64,000 bases of DNA, from positions 43,815,847-43,879,846 of the forward strand of contig JAYGXS010000001.1 of the NCBI GenBank assembly GCA_036362985.1, read 5' to 3'. The position numbers and the translations under genes were made by a program. Source of the stretch: Ligula intestinalis. Its lineage: Eukaryota > Platyhelminthes > Cestoda > Diphyllobothriidea > Diphyllobothriidae. Position 1 is the first letter of the stretch. Each line of letters starts with the position of its first letter. Shown piece by piece: positions 1-11,464 of this stretch. A model generated the notes under the pieces. That model had not been told where the DNA came from, did no database searches, and saw only the letters and a program-made list of their open reading frames with translations.

Positions 1-15
1 TGTGTGTGTGTGTGT
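1..15. repeat. (TG)n microsatellite at the window edge
   Basis: Seven TG units open the window, so the array may extend further to the left. Confidence 0.9.
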
Positions 16-119
16 CCGAGTGGAAGTAGGTCAAGGCTCTGCAGGTCAGCGCGACTGTAAGCGCTGACTGAGGAACCGGATAACCTTGTGGCAGCTGGCG
101 TTGAACGATGACGCCAGGC

Positions 120-1175
120 AAAACAATGGAGGACGTTGGCCTGCAGCGTCCACTCGAGACGCAAGCAATTCCCACTCCTGAGGTTGCTGCTCTAACAGTT
201 TTCAAGGCCTTCCTATGTCGTTGAGTTGTCAGTTTTGTCGCCCCCTCTACTATCACGCCTGATCGTGGTGCCCAATTGCAGTCCTTTCTATTCCAGACTC
301 TTCTCTCTTTTTAGGCTGTATGCGCATCCGCACTACAGCCTATCATCCGGTTGCTAACAGGGTGGTCAAGTGTTTTCATCGATAATTGAAACCGCCCCTC
401 TGTGCCGCGGCCGATCCGGAAAACTGGACTAACTATCTTTCCCTGGTCCTGCTGGGCATCCGTTTCTACCTCAAATCGGACCTTGACTGTTCTGCCATTG
501 AACTGGTGTTTGGCGTCCCTGTTCGACTTCTTCGTAAGATGATCTCGCCATTCCCCTCAAGGTGCGGTAGAGGATCGTACAAACCTCCTGCCTCATCTCC
601 GGCAGTTTCTGTGGATGCAATCTCCGGTTCCACTCAGGCCCTCTGTCTCCGGCTCTTATCTCAAAAGGAGCTTGGCGAAATGCTCTCACGTGTTTCCACG
701 ATGTGATCAAGTCCACCGTGCGACGGAACCCTTTGTGGTGATCCCGTGTGGGTTTTCTCTAGAGATACGACGACCTCTCGTATCCTTCGCGAAACTCGCG
801 AGGAGGTCGTGAGCGTGGGCTGCCTCAAAGCGGTTGTCCCGGATATTCCGCAGGACAAGCCCTGTGGTTCCCATTCCTCTGCTTCCGGACCCTTTACCAC
901 TCCATCTCGTTTGCTTCCTTTTTCACCTTGTCCACTATCATTGACGGTTACCCGACGGTCAACCTCCAGCATGCCAACTGCGACCCACGTTTTTGACTAC
1001 GCCTCCTGTGTATATTACCTACAGTGGACGCCACACTCACTTTCATGTCTGTCTTGTAACCCTTGCTGTTTATAGTCTTATCTTTTCCTTTGGCGCTGCT
1101 TCACGGCGGCTTCGGTCTGGTCGGCGGGGAAGTACTCTCCCGATCTTATAATCGGCGCCACTATCACTGATCTAT
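120..1175 (+). pseudogene. Ty3/gypsy retrotransposon pol remnant: integrase and C-terminal tail
   Basis: This is the 3' part of a Ty3/gypsy Pol polyprotein. Integrase inserts retroelement cDNA into the chromosome. Reading across several frames, the segment at about 300-400 gives RIRTTAYHPVANRVVKCFHR, the usual RTTAYHPxANGxVERFHR block of the integrase core. It is followed by ENWTNYLSLVLLGIR and SAIELVFGVPVRL (about 420-530), the end of the catalytic domain. A proline/serine-rich tail typical of this lineage covers 800-1000. The reading frame changes at least four times and carries stops (one right after FHR), so it is dead. No RT or RNase H lies upstream inside the window. No LTR is recognised immediately downstream. 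Confidence 0.8.
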
Positions 1176-2194
1176 CGTGTCTTCGCCCACCAAGCTTGCA
1201 TTTGCGGCTACTGTCCGTCGCTCATTACTTGTCGAGCCCCCGCATTTTCTGCCTCTCGGTCGGGTACATGCTTCGCGTCTTGGCCTTTGGCCTAGCGAGC
1301 TTGACGTTGTGCATTTTTTTCTGATTGGTTGAGTCAACGAAGAACTAGACAGGCTTTTCTCTAATCCTGCACGCACAGGCACACGCCCACACACAAACAC
1401 ACAGCAGCTGGCCTTTGTGTGGTGAGCAGCTTTTTTGCGTAACCTTTTGTTAGCTCACTTCTTACATCATACTGACGAAGATTTGCTCTTCTAGAGAGAC
1501 GAATGATTGATCATTACAAGGTCAACATCCCGTTAGTTACCCGTAGTTGTCACAGCAACCATTCCTGACATGCCCTTGTTAGTTAGCATTCATGTTTGCG
1601 TAAGTATGACAAAAACCGCTATCTGCATAAAAGCTAACGCCCCAGAACTAATAACTAAGGTAAAGGTTTCCAAGAACTCTCCTTCTTCGAAGGTTTCGAT
1701 AAGTACAATCCACAATCCATAGATGACCTCAAAAGCCGCAAAGTATTCGCTGACATTTCAAGGACACCAACATGCATGGTGGATTCCATCACCATCACCA
1801 CTAGGAAACATGCAGCGAGTTTACGTAATAAAAACTCCTTTAGTAGACAGTAAGCGAAAAGCTTAGGAGTGCATCTGGTAATTAAATTCAAATTCCTTAG
1901 CTGTAGACCAATATCTCGACATGTGGCCTTCGATCATGCGACATCCCTATCCGCCGAACCAAGTGAAAACTGCTTCCCCGTAGTCAAATCCACCTCAAGC
2001 AATGGAAAGAATGTTTAAGAAGGCGCTCCTTCAGTTCTTCATGCTTCTCATGTTAAGCGAGTTATCATGTTTTATTAGAATTTCGACTAACAAACAACTG
2101 CTCTGTTTTTTGCCTGCAAGCATGCAATTGACGTACGTATCAACCTTCGCTACGAACTCTTCAAAACTGAGAGGGAGTTAGAACAGTTAGGATT
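1176..2194. other. No recognised gene
   Basis: This stretch holds only short open frames without a familiar motif. A minus-strand frame at 1655-1891 matches nothing I know. Confidence 0.5.
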
Positions 2195-2198
2195 CATT

Positions 2199-2666
2199 TG
2201 TGGGATAGGATGTGGTCCAGCCAGATAATAGACGAGAGAACGTATCCCAATATGTGTAAGCTAGTGGAATAGAATAAGACGTGGAAGGCCATAGTGTCAG
2301 GGAGAATTTACTAAGGTAGGAACAAGCGTAGTATGTAAGCAATAGGAGAAGTGACTTCCAGACGAGTGCAGTCCAGAGTCGCATTCCGGTGAGTCGATCA
2401 CCGGGTCTGGAGGTCTGCAACCGAACAGTGAGTTGTCGGCTCTGGAAGTGGTTGAGCGTAAACAAATCGTTCGCATCTTGGGCACTGGTCTAACCTTGAG
2501 AAGTGGTTAGCTAGTGAGACTAGACCGCCTTGAGAAAGCCAGACAGGAGTGACCTTGAACGGAGGCCTTGACTATGGTATCTTGCGGACGCGTGGTGGTC
2601 ACGCCAGACATGACCTAGTCCGCGCGGCGTCCGAGGAAAGCATGACTAAGAAAGGGTGTCGCTACA
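2199..2666 (-). mobile_element. Solo LTR, TGTAGCGAC/TATCCCACA family
   Basis: On the minus strand this 468-bp unit starts TGTAGCGAC and ends with CACA. The same terminal sequences bound the units at 10171, 11465, 27056, 34558 and 48988. The 4 bases on either side are identical (CATT at 2195-2198 and 2667-2670), as expected of a target-site duplication. It is therefore a solo LTR left by recombination of a Ty3-type element. No coding sequence is attached. Confidence 0.82.
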
Positions 2667-2670
2667 CATT

Positions 2671-3955
2671 CTTGCGTGCTCCTTATGCATTCGTGTCAAG
2701 CAGTCAAAGAATCGACTGGGTCTGCGGGGTGCGAGACTAGAATATAGTCATGCCCTTAAATCCACGTTCACGTGGTTGTTACTTCTTTTTGTTAGGCAGA
2801 CGTCTGCTTTGGACTATTGACTTTGGAAATGATAATTCAAAATTGTATGTTCACCGAATTACTTTCCTTGGTCGACAGTGTTTCAGCCGATGTTTGGCTA
2901 TTTACCACAAAATAGACTCATTCGAAACTTTGTTCACCTTAACTATCTTTTTTTGCTGTTAGCGTACGTCAAAAGGCATAGAAAAGAAAAAAGCAGTAAC
3001 TTCATAATACAGCGTAAAGAGGAGTCACTTCCATTTTCATGATGCAGAGGGGAGTTTTGTGCTAGTTATGGACTTTAAAACAAAAAATGCGACCAAGCAC
3101 ACCTCCTCAGTGTAACCTCTATGTGAGCATCCCAAAAACCCAGTCATTACGACAAGTGGTTATAAAGGCAAGGTTTACTACTCGAACGATTTGTGACTTA
3201 TTGGGAAATATGCACTATAGAATTGGGTATGTTAATACAGGGCGCTATTAGTAGGGTTTGGTGTGTTGGCAACGTTAACTCAGGAATTATGAACGGCCTT
3301 CATCGGTGCCATTGGACTGGTTTTGAATGGCTGCCACTTTCGCAGGATACAGCGCTTTTTCGAGATTTATTTCAAAGGAGGCGGTGGTGGAATTTCAAGC
3401 TAAACTGGCAAAAGCGACTTTTCTTATTGAGACACTTTGACTTAAGTAAAATGGTTATTTTCCGTCTGCATTCTACTCGTGTCTCAAGGGCATTGCAACG
3501 GACAGAACTGGGGTGTCTATTCACTCTTAGTATTCGCATTACTGGCCCCTCTCTCTCTCCTCATGCAGGAATAATTACAACTTCGGAGAGCGGCCGGATG
3601 AAAAATAAGACGTCCGTGCATAAACAATCAAAACCTATCAGTGGACACTTATGAAGGATGAGCCAGTAGACCTGGTGTGGATATGAATCGAAGGTAAAGT
3701 AAGCGTCCAGTGAAAATCGTCCGTTAATTCTTCTGCGACTGACTGCCAAACTCACGGAAATTATCGAGATGGAGGATGTTTCGAGAAGCGACAAGAAGCT
3801 GTCGCCAGTGTGATTGTCGTCAACGGAAGGTTCCCTTAAGTCAGATGCCAGGTGAGACTGATAAATTTGGACAGTGTGTACTCTAAGAAGGAGCTTACAA
3901 AGGACTTCAAAAGCAAGCAACATCTTCATCTGAGAGCCCACTAAGGTTAACTACC
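2671..3955. other. No recognised gene
   Basis: A plus-strand frame at 3193-3654 is open for 153 codons but shows no domain, biased composition or homologous neighbour. I treat it as chance. Confidence 0.45.
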
Positions 3956-4400
3956 CGGCATTTCCAGCCGACTTCATCTTGCTACCTGCCGGTGTCTTAT
4001 TAATTTCGCTGTCAAAGCCGGTCGCTGCACCACTCCCTGCTCTTTCATTAACAATCGGAACACGCGGGTAAAACGGGCACGCACGGAAGTGGATGCCACC
4101 AATCTTCCTGGCGTTTCTAAGCCCGGTCGAACCTTTTACAGCTACAACAACAAAAGGGGCAGACATTTCTTGATTGACACTAGAGCTCCACTGAGTGTCA
4201 TTCCTCCAAAAGCTGATCGTCGGTGCCCCAACCCTGACTTCTTCCTTCAGGCCATGAACAGCTCACCTATTGTCACCTTCGTTACCTGTTCTCTCATGTT
4301 GAGCATTGGTTTACGGCGTCTTTCCCTTGGGTGCTGGTCGTTGCTGGCATACCCTGTGCCATACTTGGTACAGGCGTTCTTGCCTTTGTACGGTGGGCAA
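3956..4400 (+). pseudogene. Ty3/gypsy gag-protease remnant
   Basis: The translation around 4120-4210 (RTFYSYNNKRGRHFLIDT, then APLSVIPP) matches the retropepsin entry of flatworm Ty3 elements, which normally read FLVDTGAxVSVIPP. It continues with NPDFFLQAMNSSPIVTF and GLRRLSLGCW, the usual run before the reverse transcriptase. The catalytic DTG has become DTR, and the frame shifts between the block at 4089-4250 and the upstream gag-like part. Reverse transcriptase does not follow: the element is truncated near 4400. Aspartic-protease identity is clear; activity is excluded. Confidence 0.75.
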
Positions 4401-4539
4401 CTCATTTTTGCAATCCTTTTGTTAGCTCCTTTCTTACAGTTAATCGTCCAAATTAAATAGTTTTACTTGGTTTCTGACTGGGGGGAACCTTCTGTAGTCG
4501 ACCATCACTCCTTCGACACATTCGGTATGCGGGCCTGGC

Positions 4540-4643
4540 GAATTTCCCAAACATTGATCTTAGTTTACTCTGATTGATGGAAGTGCGTCCGACAGTATAT
4601 AGTAAAGAATATACGCCAAGGACGTAGATCCCAGAACTGACCT
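4540..4643 (+). repeat. Dispersed repeat segment, PLE family-3 outer end
   Basis: The stretch containing cattgatcttagtt recurs at 9880-9970 and, inverted, at 13600-13710. It is the outermost piece of the left arm of the long inverted repeat and is cut off from the rest of that arm by the insertion at 4644-5107. Confidence 0.7.
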
Positions 4644-5107
4644 TGTAGTGATCGTTTCCGTCCGACGCCCACCTAACTCTTGACGTTACAGACAAGTTCA
4701 CTCAGAGCAGGACCTGGCGCGAATGTGCTTTTGGGCCTGCCTCCGATCAGACACAAACTGGCGTGCGAGACACGGATAACCCACGCCAGTGTCTACCTTC
4801 ATGCGGTCTAACCAGTCACCATCAAGGCCGCGAGACAGAGAGAGGATTCGGTGGCCGCTCGGGATGACCGAGGCTAGACTGAATTGGCATTCTGCCCCCG
4901 CGCGGGCCGGATGCGACGCCGCTGCTCTCCCACACGGCTCTCACGGTCGAAGGCACGCCAGGCCGAGTCAACCTTCCTATGAACTATTCTTCAACGCATT
5001 CTGTAGACAATATATTGTTCTTACTACTCTGGCTTTCCAAGACTTCTCTCACCTGGAAGATCGCAGCCGTTAGGGTTAAACCCTAGTAGACTTAAGACTT
5101 TCCGATA
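4644..5107 (+). mobile_element. Solo-LTR-like insertion splitting a PLE-related repeat
   Basis: Comparison with the uninterrupted copies at 9880-10040 and 13540-13710 shows 464 extra bases here, beginning TGTAGTGATC. The tetranucleotide ACCT flanks it on both sides (4640-4643 and 5108-5111). Length, TG start and 4-bp duplication match the solo LTRs elsewhere, but the body is not similar to the TGTAGCGAC family and the right end (GATA) is not a clean CA. It contains a small AGGGTT-A-AACCCT palindrome at about 5072-5084. It is most likely a solo LTR of a different Ty3 lineage. Confidence 0.6.
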
Positions 5108-6205
5108 ACCTCATTAACTCGTCCATATAACGACCACAAGTTTACTGTCGGAGCCAGACAACCAACTGGCGTGGAGTTGGACGCATGTGGCTGGCGCGGC
5201 AACAGTCATCGCCTAGATCTGTCACCATACCATAATGAATTACATTTTATCGGTGCACAGTCCGGATATCGCGCACCCTACTTGAATCTACTCCGCTAGT
5301 CTGCCCAATGCAGCATCTGTGAGACCTACTGTAGGGGGGGGGGGGAAAGGGGAGTACATGCCTGCCACCGACCACCATCTCTCCCTGCAACAACACTTGA
5401 TGTCGACCTGTTCCCGCTGCGATCAGCCACTTGCGAATCCATCCCGCTGTGGCCGGGAGTCATTGCTCTAAATCGTTACTCATGCCTCGGCTCCTCAAAC
5501 TGTCCCAGGATATAGGGACACCGCACGGCTTTTTGACCGATCAATACAGAAAAACCATCAGTAAAACAGCACGGTTCAAACATCCACGCAATTGCCAATA
5601 AAAGCGAATATGCACGTCCCGGGAAGTAACTGGGAAGAAGATGATTCGATCGCTGGAACAAAACTTTTATTCGCCTGATGGTTCAACCTCGGTCGCGGCT
5701 TATTCATGAACAAAAAATAGTAGCAGAAACAGGTGATACATGCACTAGAAGTTGCAGTGTTTATAGGACACAGCCATCACTGCACACATATGACAAATAA
5801 CGAAAATTAGCGATAAATGCCTTCGTGTGCGTGGATTGCTTGGTGACTGACATGCTTCGTGACCTGCTGAACTTGCATCACGCGTGGTGAAATTTAACGT
5901 CATGATTGCTCAGCCATCTGATTCTCCGATGTTGGCCTTATACGACGCGGTGGCCTGTGCGTTCCCAAAGTGACCATTTGCTTTGGACAAATTGAGCCTG
6001 AGGACCGAATATGGATTGGGCAAGTCGTTGCACTTCTTTATGGACTGGGGGCCCGTTCACCAGGACTCAAGTGATTCTCGGCTCACACGATTATCACCTC
6101 TTGCGAGAATTTTGGCCTCATAAAATTTGCACGTGTGGCGGCGTCTAGTTGAATAAGCCGCAACTTGAGAATGGGCATCATTTCGCTGCACTGCTGCCGG
6201 CCTAG
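5108..6205 (-). mobile_element. PLE family 3: GIY-YIG C-terminal tail and 3' terminal repeat (left inverted arm)
   Basis: Read on the minus strand, 6200-5960 encodes NRVSRESLESW and a CNDLPNPYSVLR run. These are the C-terminal tail of a PLE GIY-YIG endonuclease; the matching right arm (12450-12800) still carries the NYVGETGR block. The following non-coding part (5950-5110) includes a degraded hammerhead-like block near 5670-5705 and a 12-G run at about 5334-5345. The whole segment recurs in opposite orientation at 12575-13600, clearly similar throughout. A different piece (LINE) is joined abruptly near 6205. Confidence 0.72.
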
Positions 6206-6660
6206 AGACCTTGGACTGTCAAATACTGTATCGTCTGTGAGAAGGTTCAGAGGCGGACGATGAACATGATCAAAGGTCTGGGAACTTTGCTCCATGATAA
6301 CAGACTGTCGGCCTCCAAACAATTCCCCCTCTCCTACAGACAACTACGAGGTGACCTAATTTTAACCTCCCGTATTTTGCATGGCCTGGATTATACCTTT
6401 GTCCCTGATTATTGTTTCACTCGGGTTAAGAAGCCCACTTTGTTCGCTCATCCCCTAGAACTACGCGAAGGCAAAGCAACGAGCGATGGACGCAACTTTT
6501 TCTTCAATAACAGATTGATTGCAGCGTCCAACGCTCTGTCCGAATATATTGTTCTCTCTACCTGCGTGCATTCATTTAAGCGCAGACTGGACGTGCATTT
6601 AACTTCTCATTTACCACCGACACACAAATCTATGCGATCAGATAGTTACATACCATCATG
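6206..6660 (+). pseudogene. CR1-like LINE: C-terminal end of reverse transcriptase ORF
   Basis: The frame gives FPLSYRQLRGDLILTSRIL and then, about 80 residues on, NRLIAASNALSEYIVLS and FKRRLD. This is the conserved tail of CR1-clade LINE polyproteins in flatworms; the copy at 47785-48460 carries the same run (QVMAEDLEVFNRKM). Everything upstream, including the reverse-transcriptase core, is missing. It abuts the PLE arm directly, so the two remnants were joined by insertion or deletion. Confidence 0.72.
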
Positions 6661-7884
6661 CTACTCGTAATAAATGAGTAACCATGTGTGTTTACTCTTT
6701 TAGACTACTAGATAGCTGCCCGCTTTTCGCCTGCAATTACGGAAACGACGGATTTTATAGTCTTTCCGTTGTATCGATGCGTTTTCTTGTCATATTTTTA
6801 ATAAGTATTGAGCTCAAAGGCGTTCGCCTATCTTTTGCTCATTGAAACTGAACTTAACTGAAACTACTCCAAAGGGTGGTCTTTTGTTTTGAAAGAAATT
6901 CCGGTGTGCATTGATGGTGGTGGCGTCCCGGGATTCTGTATTTAGGACGACTTGCTTGCAAGCATACTGTAAATCCAAAAAGATAAATCTTTGAGCCCTT
7001 GAAATGCATGCAAGTTATCGATACGCAGGAGAAGATAAGAGTTTAGTTTTGTTGCTAATTTGATAAACAGCTTGTAGTCACTAGAAATACGCATGAGGGC
7101 ATTGAATTTACGAACAGGAACTATTGGGGCTGCCCATTCCGAATGTTGTGCGACCTAAATAAGGTCCATTTTCTATAAGCGATGAAATTCTTCTTTGACC
7201 TTCGATGCAACTGCATAGGTGACTAAACGAGTTTTTAAATAATGGAAGTGAAATTCTGATCGAAAAACTGATTGAACGGGTGGACCGCGGTGTCGTATAG
7301 TAGAAGCATCCCGACATAGTTCTTTATGATTAACCAACACTGAATACAGGATAACACTAAATAGACACATTTTATCCAGTTCCGTCGGAGGAGATTTGCC
7401 TGTTGGCTTCCTCTGACAACGTGAGCCGATCAGTAATAAACTATTCCATCACATGCTCAAATTTGGCCGTAAAGTCTCCTTTAAATGCCGCGTTTTGTCC
7501 ACTGTAACTGTGGTGACCCTTTAGTGCCTTCCACCTCCCGCACCACTCCATGCATGAGGTCACATTTTTGCATTTATCGATCGCATCTAGGACAGCCAAT
7601 TACAGGTGCCGAAAAATGACGCCAAAGCCAAACATCTTACGGTGGCTAGCAAATGCGGACACACCAAAGCCTCTCTGCCCAAATCCGATCTGGCCAATCA
7701 CCTTCATAAGGCTGGCTCACACAGGACCTCGTGCGACGACCGCCGTACTAAGACACTTCTGACACTGGTGCTCTCTCTCTCGAATTGTCGTGCACCAGTC
7801 TGACAGCCAACTTCCTCCTACCTATTCTCCCCATCTTCCGTACAGGATAAAGTATTCCACCCAATTGGTATCCCACTTCTTAGA
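6661..7884. other. No recognised gene
   Basis: AT-rich to 7400, then moderately GC. The segment 7550-7800 has three overlapping short frames but no motif I can name. Confidence 0.5.
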
Positions 7885-8112
7885 AATCGGGCCTGGAGAC
7901 CCTAGCCATTACTACCTTCAGATCCAGTTCCATATGGGAAGAGAAGTGGAATGTCACGTTAACTGGATACTGTATTCCGCTCAGAACAATTAGCAAATAG
8001 GTTGGAAGAGGTTCAAGCGCAAGTCCGGAGCCGCGAGGCCGGTATCTGAAGTGCGAGACTGTGGGAATCGACAAAGCGTCTCCAGTGCGCCCATGTTTGA
8101 GGCAGTCTTGAA
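7885..8112 (+). repeat. Unclassified direct repeat, copy 1
   Basis: The stretch from cctagccattactacc to cagcgtctccagtgcg-like sequence recurs about 1.02 kb downstream in the same orientation (8905-9132). Shared blocks include ccagttcc(a/g)tatgggga, gtccggagccgcgag and cgtctccag. Neither copy has a convincing frame or LTR-like ends. Confidence 0.65.
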
Positions 8113-8904
8113 GATGATCGGCTGCCAGACATCATTGTACATGAACGGACTACATTCCCTTCATAATATTACAAATGCCTTCCAGTTGACCGGAATAGGC
8201 AAAGTTAGGCCTGACGGGATTGGCTTGACCATACTTGCAGTCACAGTAGTCCTAGCCATTTTTCTGTTTGCCAAGGTGTGCAGTCAGACACTGCAGTGTG
8301 ACAGCTCACTAATTATCTGCGTAGGTAACCTATGGTAGTCCGCAATCAGTGTTAGTTCGTAACACGCATTAGGCAGAAGCCATATTTAGGTTTAATTGGG
8401 TACACTTGTTCCCAACACACTCAGACCCTACCTTACAGTAACGTCGGACGCATTATTATCTAGACTCTGGCAGATAACTACAGCCCGTAGAAGTAGGCCT
8501 TCGTCAACCAAGTAAATAGCATGAGGGCGTTTAGAATTAGCCAATCTGTGCAGCATTCACAGGCTAAAAAGTGTGGCATCGTTAACTCTATTAGAAATAA
8601 TGGATTCCATAGGTAGCAGGAGGCTGGATGGGCAACTTGACTCAAATGTGATCGGTCCCGCCTAGCTCAGGTTGTTTGCGTTTTGGTTGTGTGGTGAGAT
8701 CTAATGCCGCCGAGTTTCGCGCAATCCCTAATGAAATTATTTGCACAACGAAGGAGAATATGGAAATAGTGGGCCGATCTGCTAGGATGGTGCACACGGT
8801 CTTCACATTTCAAATATGCATGGAGTTAGATGAAGAGACGCTGGGCGGAAAGATCTAATTTTTGGCAGATCAGAGGCCGATGAAAGGGGATAACCGACTT
8901 AAGT

Positions 8905-9132
8905 TACTCCGACTTTCCTAGCCGCTACCATATTTGGACCCAGTTCCGTATGGGGAAAAATGAAGTGGGAAGCCAGATGAGAGAAATTTTGTATACTATA
9001 GAGGACTATTGGAAAAGAGATTTTAAAAAAGTGTAAGGCCAGACGAGTGCAAATCCGGAGCCGCGAGACCGTCGTCCGAAGGGCGTGACCATGGGAAATA
9101 TCACAGCGTCTCCAGCGCGGTCATGTATGAGT
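8905..9132 (+). repeat. Unclassified direct repeat, copy 2
   Basis: Partner of 7885-8112. The copies differ by several substitutions and short indels, so the duplication is not recent. The 800 bp between them hold no recognised gene. Confidence 0.65.
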
Positions 9133-9869
9133 CACCTTTAAGTCGATTCGGCAGCTAGGACAGCCTGGATCGGCCGCCATTGGTGCGCACGTGCATGTGA
9201 TCGCGAGATGCAGGGGGTCCAGGTTTGCAACATGCACTCGAAGTTGGGCCACGACAACTCTACCTGTCACCCGCCAAAATGCCTCCACTGTCATCCCCTA
9301 CCGTAACGCCCCATGGCGTATATGATTACGACCACAACCACCACCAGTGCACACACGCTCGATGCTCCGCCTCCACTGTCACTGCCCACGTTACCTCCAT
9401 CACCAATGTCACAAACCCCCAAGAAAATGTCTGCCACCGCCGCCGCCGCCGCTCCCAAACAGTTCGACCATCGTATGCGTCTGTGTGCACCATGTGCTTC
9501 TGAAAGCTGGAAACAAATTCCCATAGTCCGGAAGTTCGCTTGTCGTTACCGCTTCTGTCAACCACGTGATCCACTGTCGGATAGGTGAAAAGACATCGAT
9601 TTGTGCGTGAATTTGTTTTCACAGTTTCTCGCCTCCCCCACCTATGGCAAAGTCAAGGCGGCTGAAAATGCCAAACAGCCCAACTATCTGTGCCACACAC
9701 ACACACACCCAGTCCGCGGAGGATCAGGATTTCACACAAACAGGAAAAAGGCGACTGAAGGCCGAACAGGGTGAAAATGTCATAGGCGGGCCCACATTTG
9801 GCGGCAGTTTTTTTCAGCTTCACTCTTCTCCCTGAACGGAGTACAGAATTTTTCCACCAGTTGGCATCC
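9133..9869. other. Low-complexity stretch, no gene recognised
   Basis: It contains short simple repeats: ACC-type triplets near 9329-9350, GCC triplets near 9437-9452 and a CA run at about 9691-9706. Long frames on both strands here (9225-9622) follow from this biased composition and overlap each other, so I do not call a gene. Confidence 0.55.
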
Positions 9870-10040
9870 TTCTAAGGCATTGATCTTAGTTAACCGTGAT
9901 AGATTGAAGTGCATCGGATAGTGTATGGTAAAAAGTATACGCCGAGGATATAGACCCCAAAACTGACCTCACTAACTAGTCCCTATAACGATCATCAGTT
10001 TACTGTCCGAGCCAGACACAAATCTGGTGTGATTCTGTGA
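9870..10040 (+). repeat. PLE family-3 outer-end fragment, unpaired copy
   Basis: It matches 4545-4643 joined to 5108-5180, and inverted 13540-13710. It serves as the empty-site reference showing that 4644-5107 is an insertion. Confidence 0.7.
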
Positions 10041-10170
10041 TTTCAAAAGCGAAATGATGTGGCAGAATCCATACTACGATTTTGGGAAAACTGAGAACCT
10101 TCTGCCATTTCCGTTTAAAGTTTCTCTATTCGGCCATTTTGAACTGTAGTTAGAAAACGTTTGGGTATCT

Positions 10171-10634
10171 TGTAGCGACCTTGTATTCTAAGCCCTGCTT
10201 TGCTTGCACGCGTGTGGGGCATGTCCGCGTGGCCACTAGCCCGTGCGCTCCAGACAGTGTCAATCGTCAGATTAAGGCCGCGGACGTGTCTGGCCAACTG
10301 GCCAACCACTTCCCAAAGCCAAGTCAAAAAGGGACCTTAAGGTGGTGACTGCTTATTCTCAGAGACTCCCGGAGCAGGCGATCTACTGCTTGTTACAGAC
10401 CTCCAAACTCGGCGACTTCACCTGCCAGAATGTGACTCTGGACTCCGGCCCGCTCATGGCTGGACTGCACTTGTCTAGGAGTCACTTATCCATTACTTAT
10501 ATTCTACTCTTTCTATACTTAAGTAAATGATTCCTAACACTCTGGCCTTCCACGCCTTATATTATTAACTAACTTATAACCGTTGGGATACGTTCTATCT
10601 TCTATTATGCGGCCGGATTACTTCGTATCCTACA
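10171..10634 (+). repeat. Left LTR of the 1.7-kb element
   Basis: It starts TGTAGCGACC and ends TATCCTACA. The 3' two thirds are nearly identical to the LTR at 11465-11887; the first 150 bp diverge more. Confidence 0.8.
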
Positions 10635-10876
10635 AAAACAACAAAGACGGAACTCTTCATTTTTTATTCATACCTATCGTTAGCTCATCAGCCACTAACC
10701 TCGACACTTGAATTCTGGTTAACTGGGTCAGCAAGAGTCCATAGGATATGGACTTCTGACTTACACAGCAAAATCTCTGGTCTCAATAAGCGGTTACCAA
10801 CTAGTTGGAGCTATCTCCGCACCGGAAGCTTTTACTAAGTTCTGGCAGGATGCTGATTATGATGTAGAGCACTCAC

Positions 10877-11233
10877 ATTTCAAGGGTGTTTTATGAATAA
10901 AAGTCAGACTTCTTGCTTCTGGGTCTGTTGAATCGACCGCCTTGTTTGTATCTAGCACTAAGAACTTGTCCGAGGGGTAGGCGTAGGGTGTACTTGTTTC
11001 GTAGAGGGGACCCGAATACGCCGGAGCCAAAGCAATGCACTTTCCTTCAAGAGGTTCATCTGTAGATCGGAATCGCGAGACATCAACGTCCTTACGCAGT
11101 CCACTGAGGAGCACAGTGTCGCCCTGCACCGTAACGTTAGCAAACAGGTGACTTGGTAATACAATTTCGCCTGATTTCGTTTTAAAAATCCACTGGAATG
11201 AAGCACCTCTTATATGGCTTCCATCGAAGGCAT
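10877..11233 (-). CDS. Single internal exon of a modular extracellular protein (Ig-like segment)
   Basis: The exon is 357 nt with a pyrimidine-rich acceptor (ctttcaccttttag, ending at 11234) and a consensus donor gtgagt (10876-10871). It is open throughout and phase 1 at both ends, the usual pattern of shufflable extracellular modules. The protein shows an Ig-like layout: FQWIF (tryptophan strand), then [15 protein letters not shown], then [13 protein letters not shown] resembling the strand carrying the second cysteine; the first cysteine would lie in the preceding exon. ANVT is a possible N-glycosylation site. No other exon of the gene is recognised in the window. It lies antisense between two LTRs. 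The parent protein is not identified; a perlecan/hemicentin-type protein is a guess. Confidence 0.6.
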
Positions 11234-11464
11234 CTAAAAGGTGAAAGCGGATTACCTTGAGAATGAAATCTGTTCAAGTTTCAAGCTTATAGCAGAGGCG
11301 ATCTTATTCATAGTAGTGCGTAGGTGTAACACTTGCTGATGTGCCCTGATTGCAAGAGAGGTTGTGAAAAATGCTTCTTTTTATTAGAGCTCCGGACGTA
11401 GAGCTCGCTCAAGCAATCGTATACCGACGAGGAAGCAATAGCCAAGAAAGCTTGCCGATGAAAC

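Noticed and set aside
1655..1891. 78-codon minus-strand frame
   Set aside because: No homology recognised and no retroelement motif in any frame nearby.
3193..3654. 153-codon plus-strand frame
   Set aside because: Length is tempting, but no domain, no splice signals I can support and no repeat partner in the window.
5066..5086. TTAGGG-like units suggesting a telomeric repeat
   Set aside because: Only one unit on each strand, forming a small palindrome inside an LTR-like insertion. There is no array.
9225..9622. Overlapping 76-98-codon frames on both strands, one rich in T and A runs, which might suggest a zinc-finger or mucin-like gene
   Set aside because: The frames follow from ACC and GCC triplet repeats. 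No C2H2 spacing is present, and all overlap one another.
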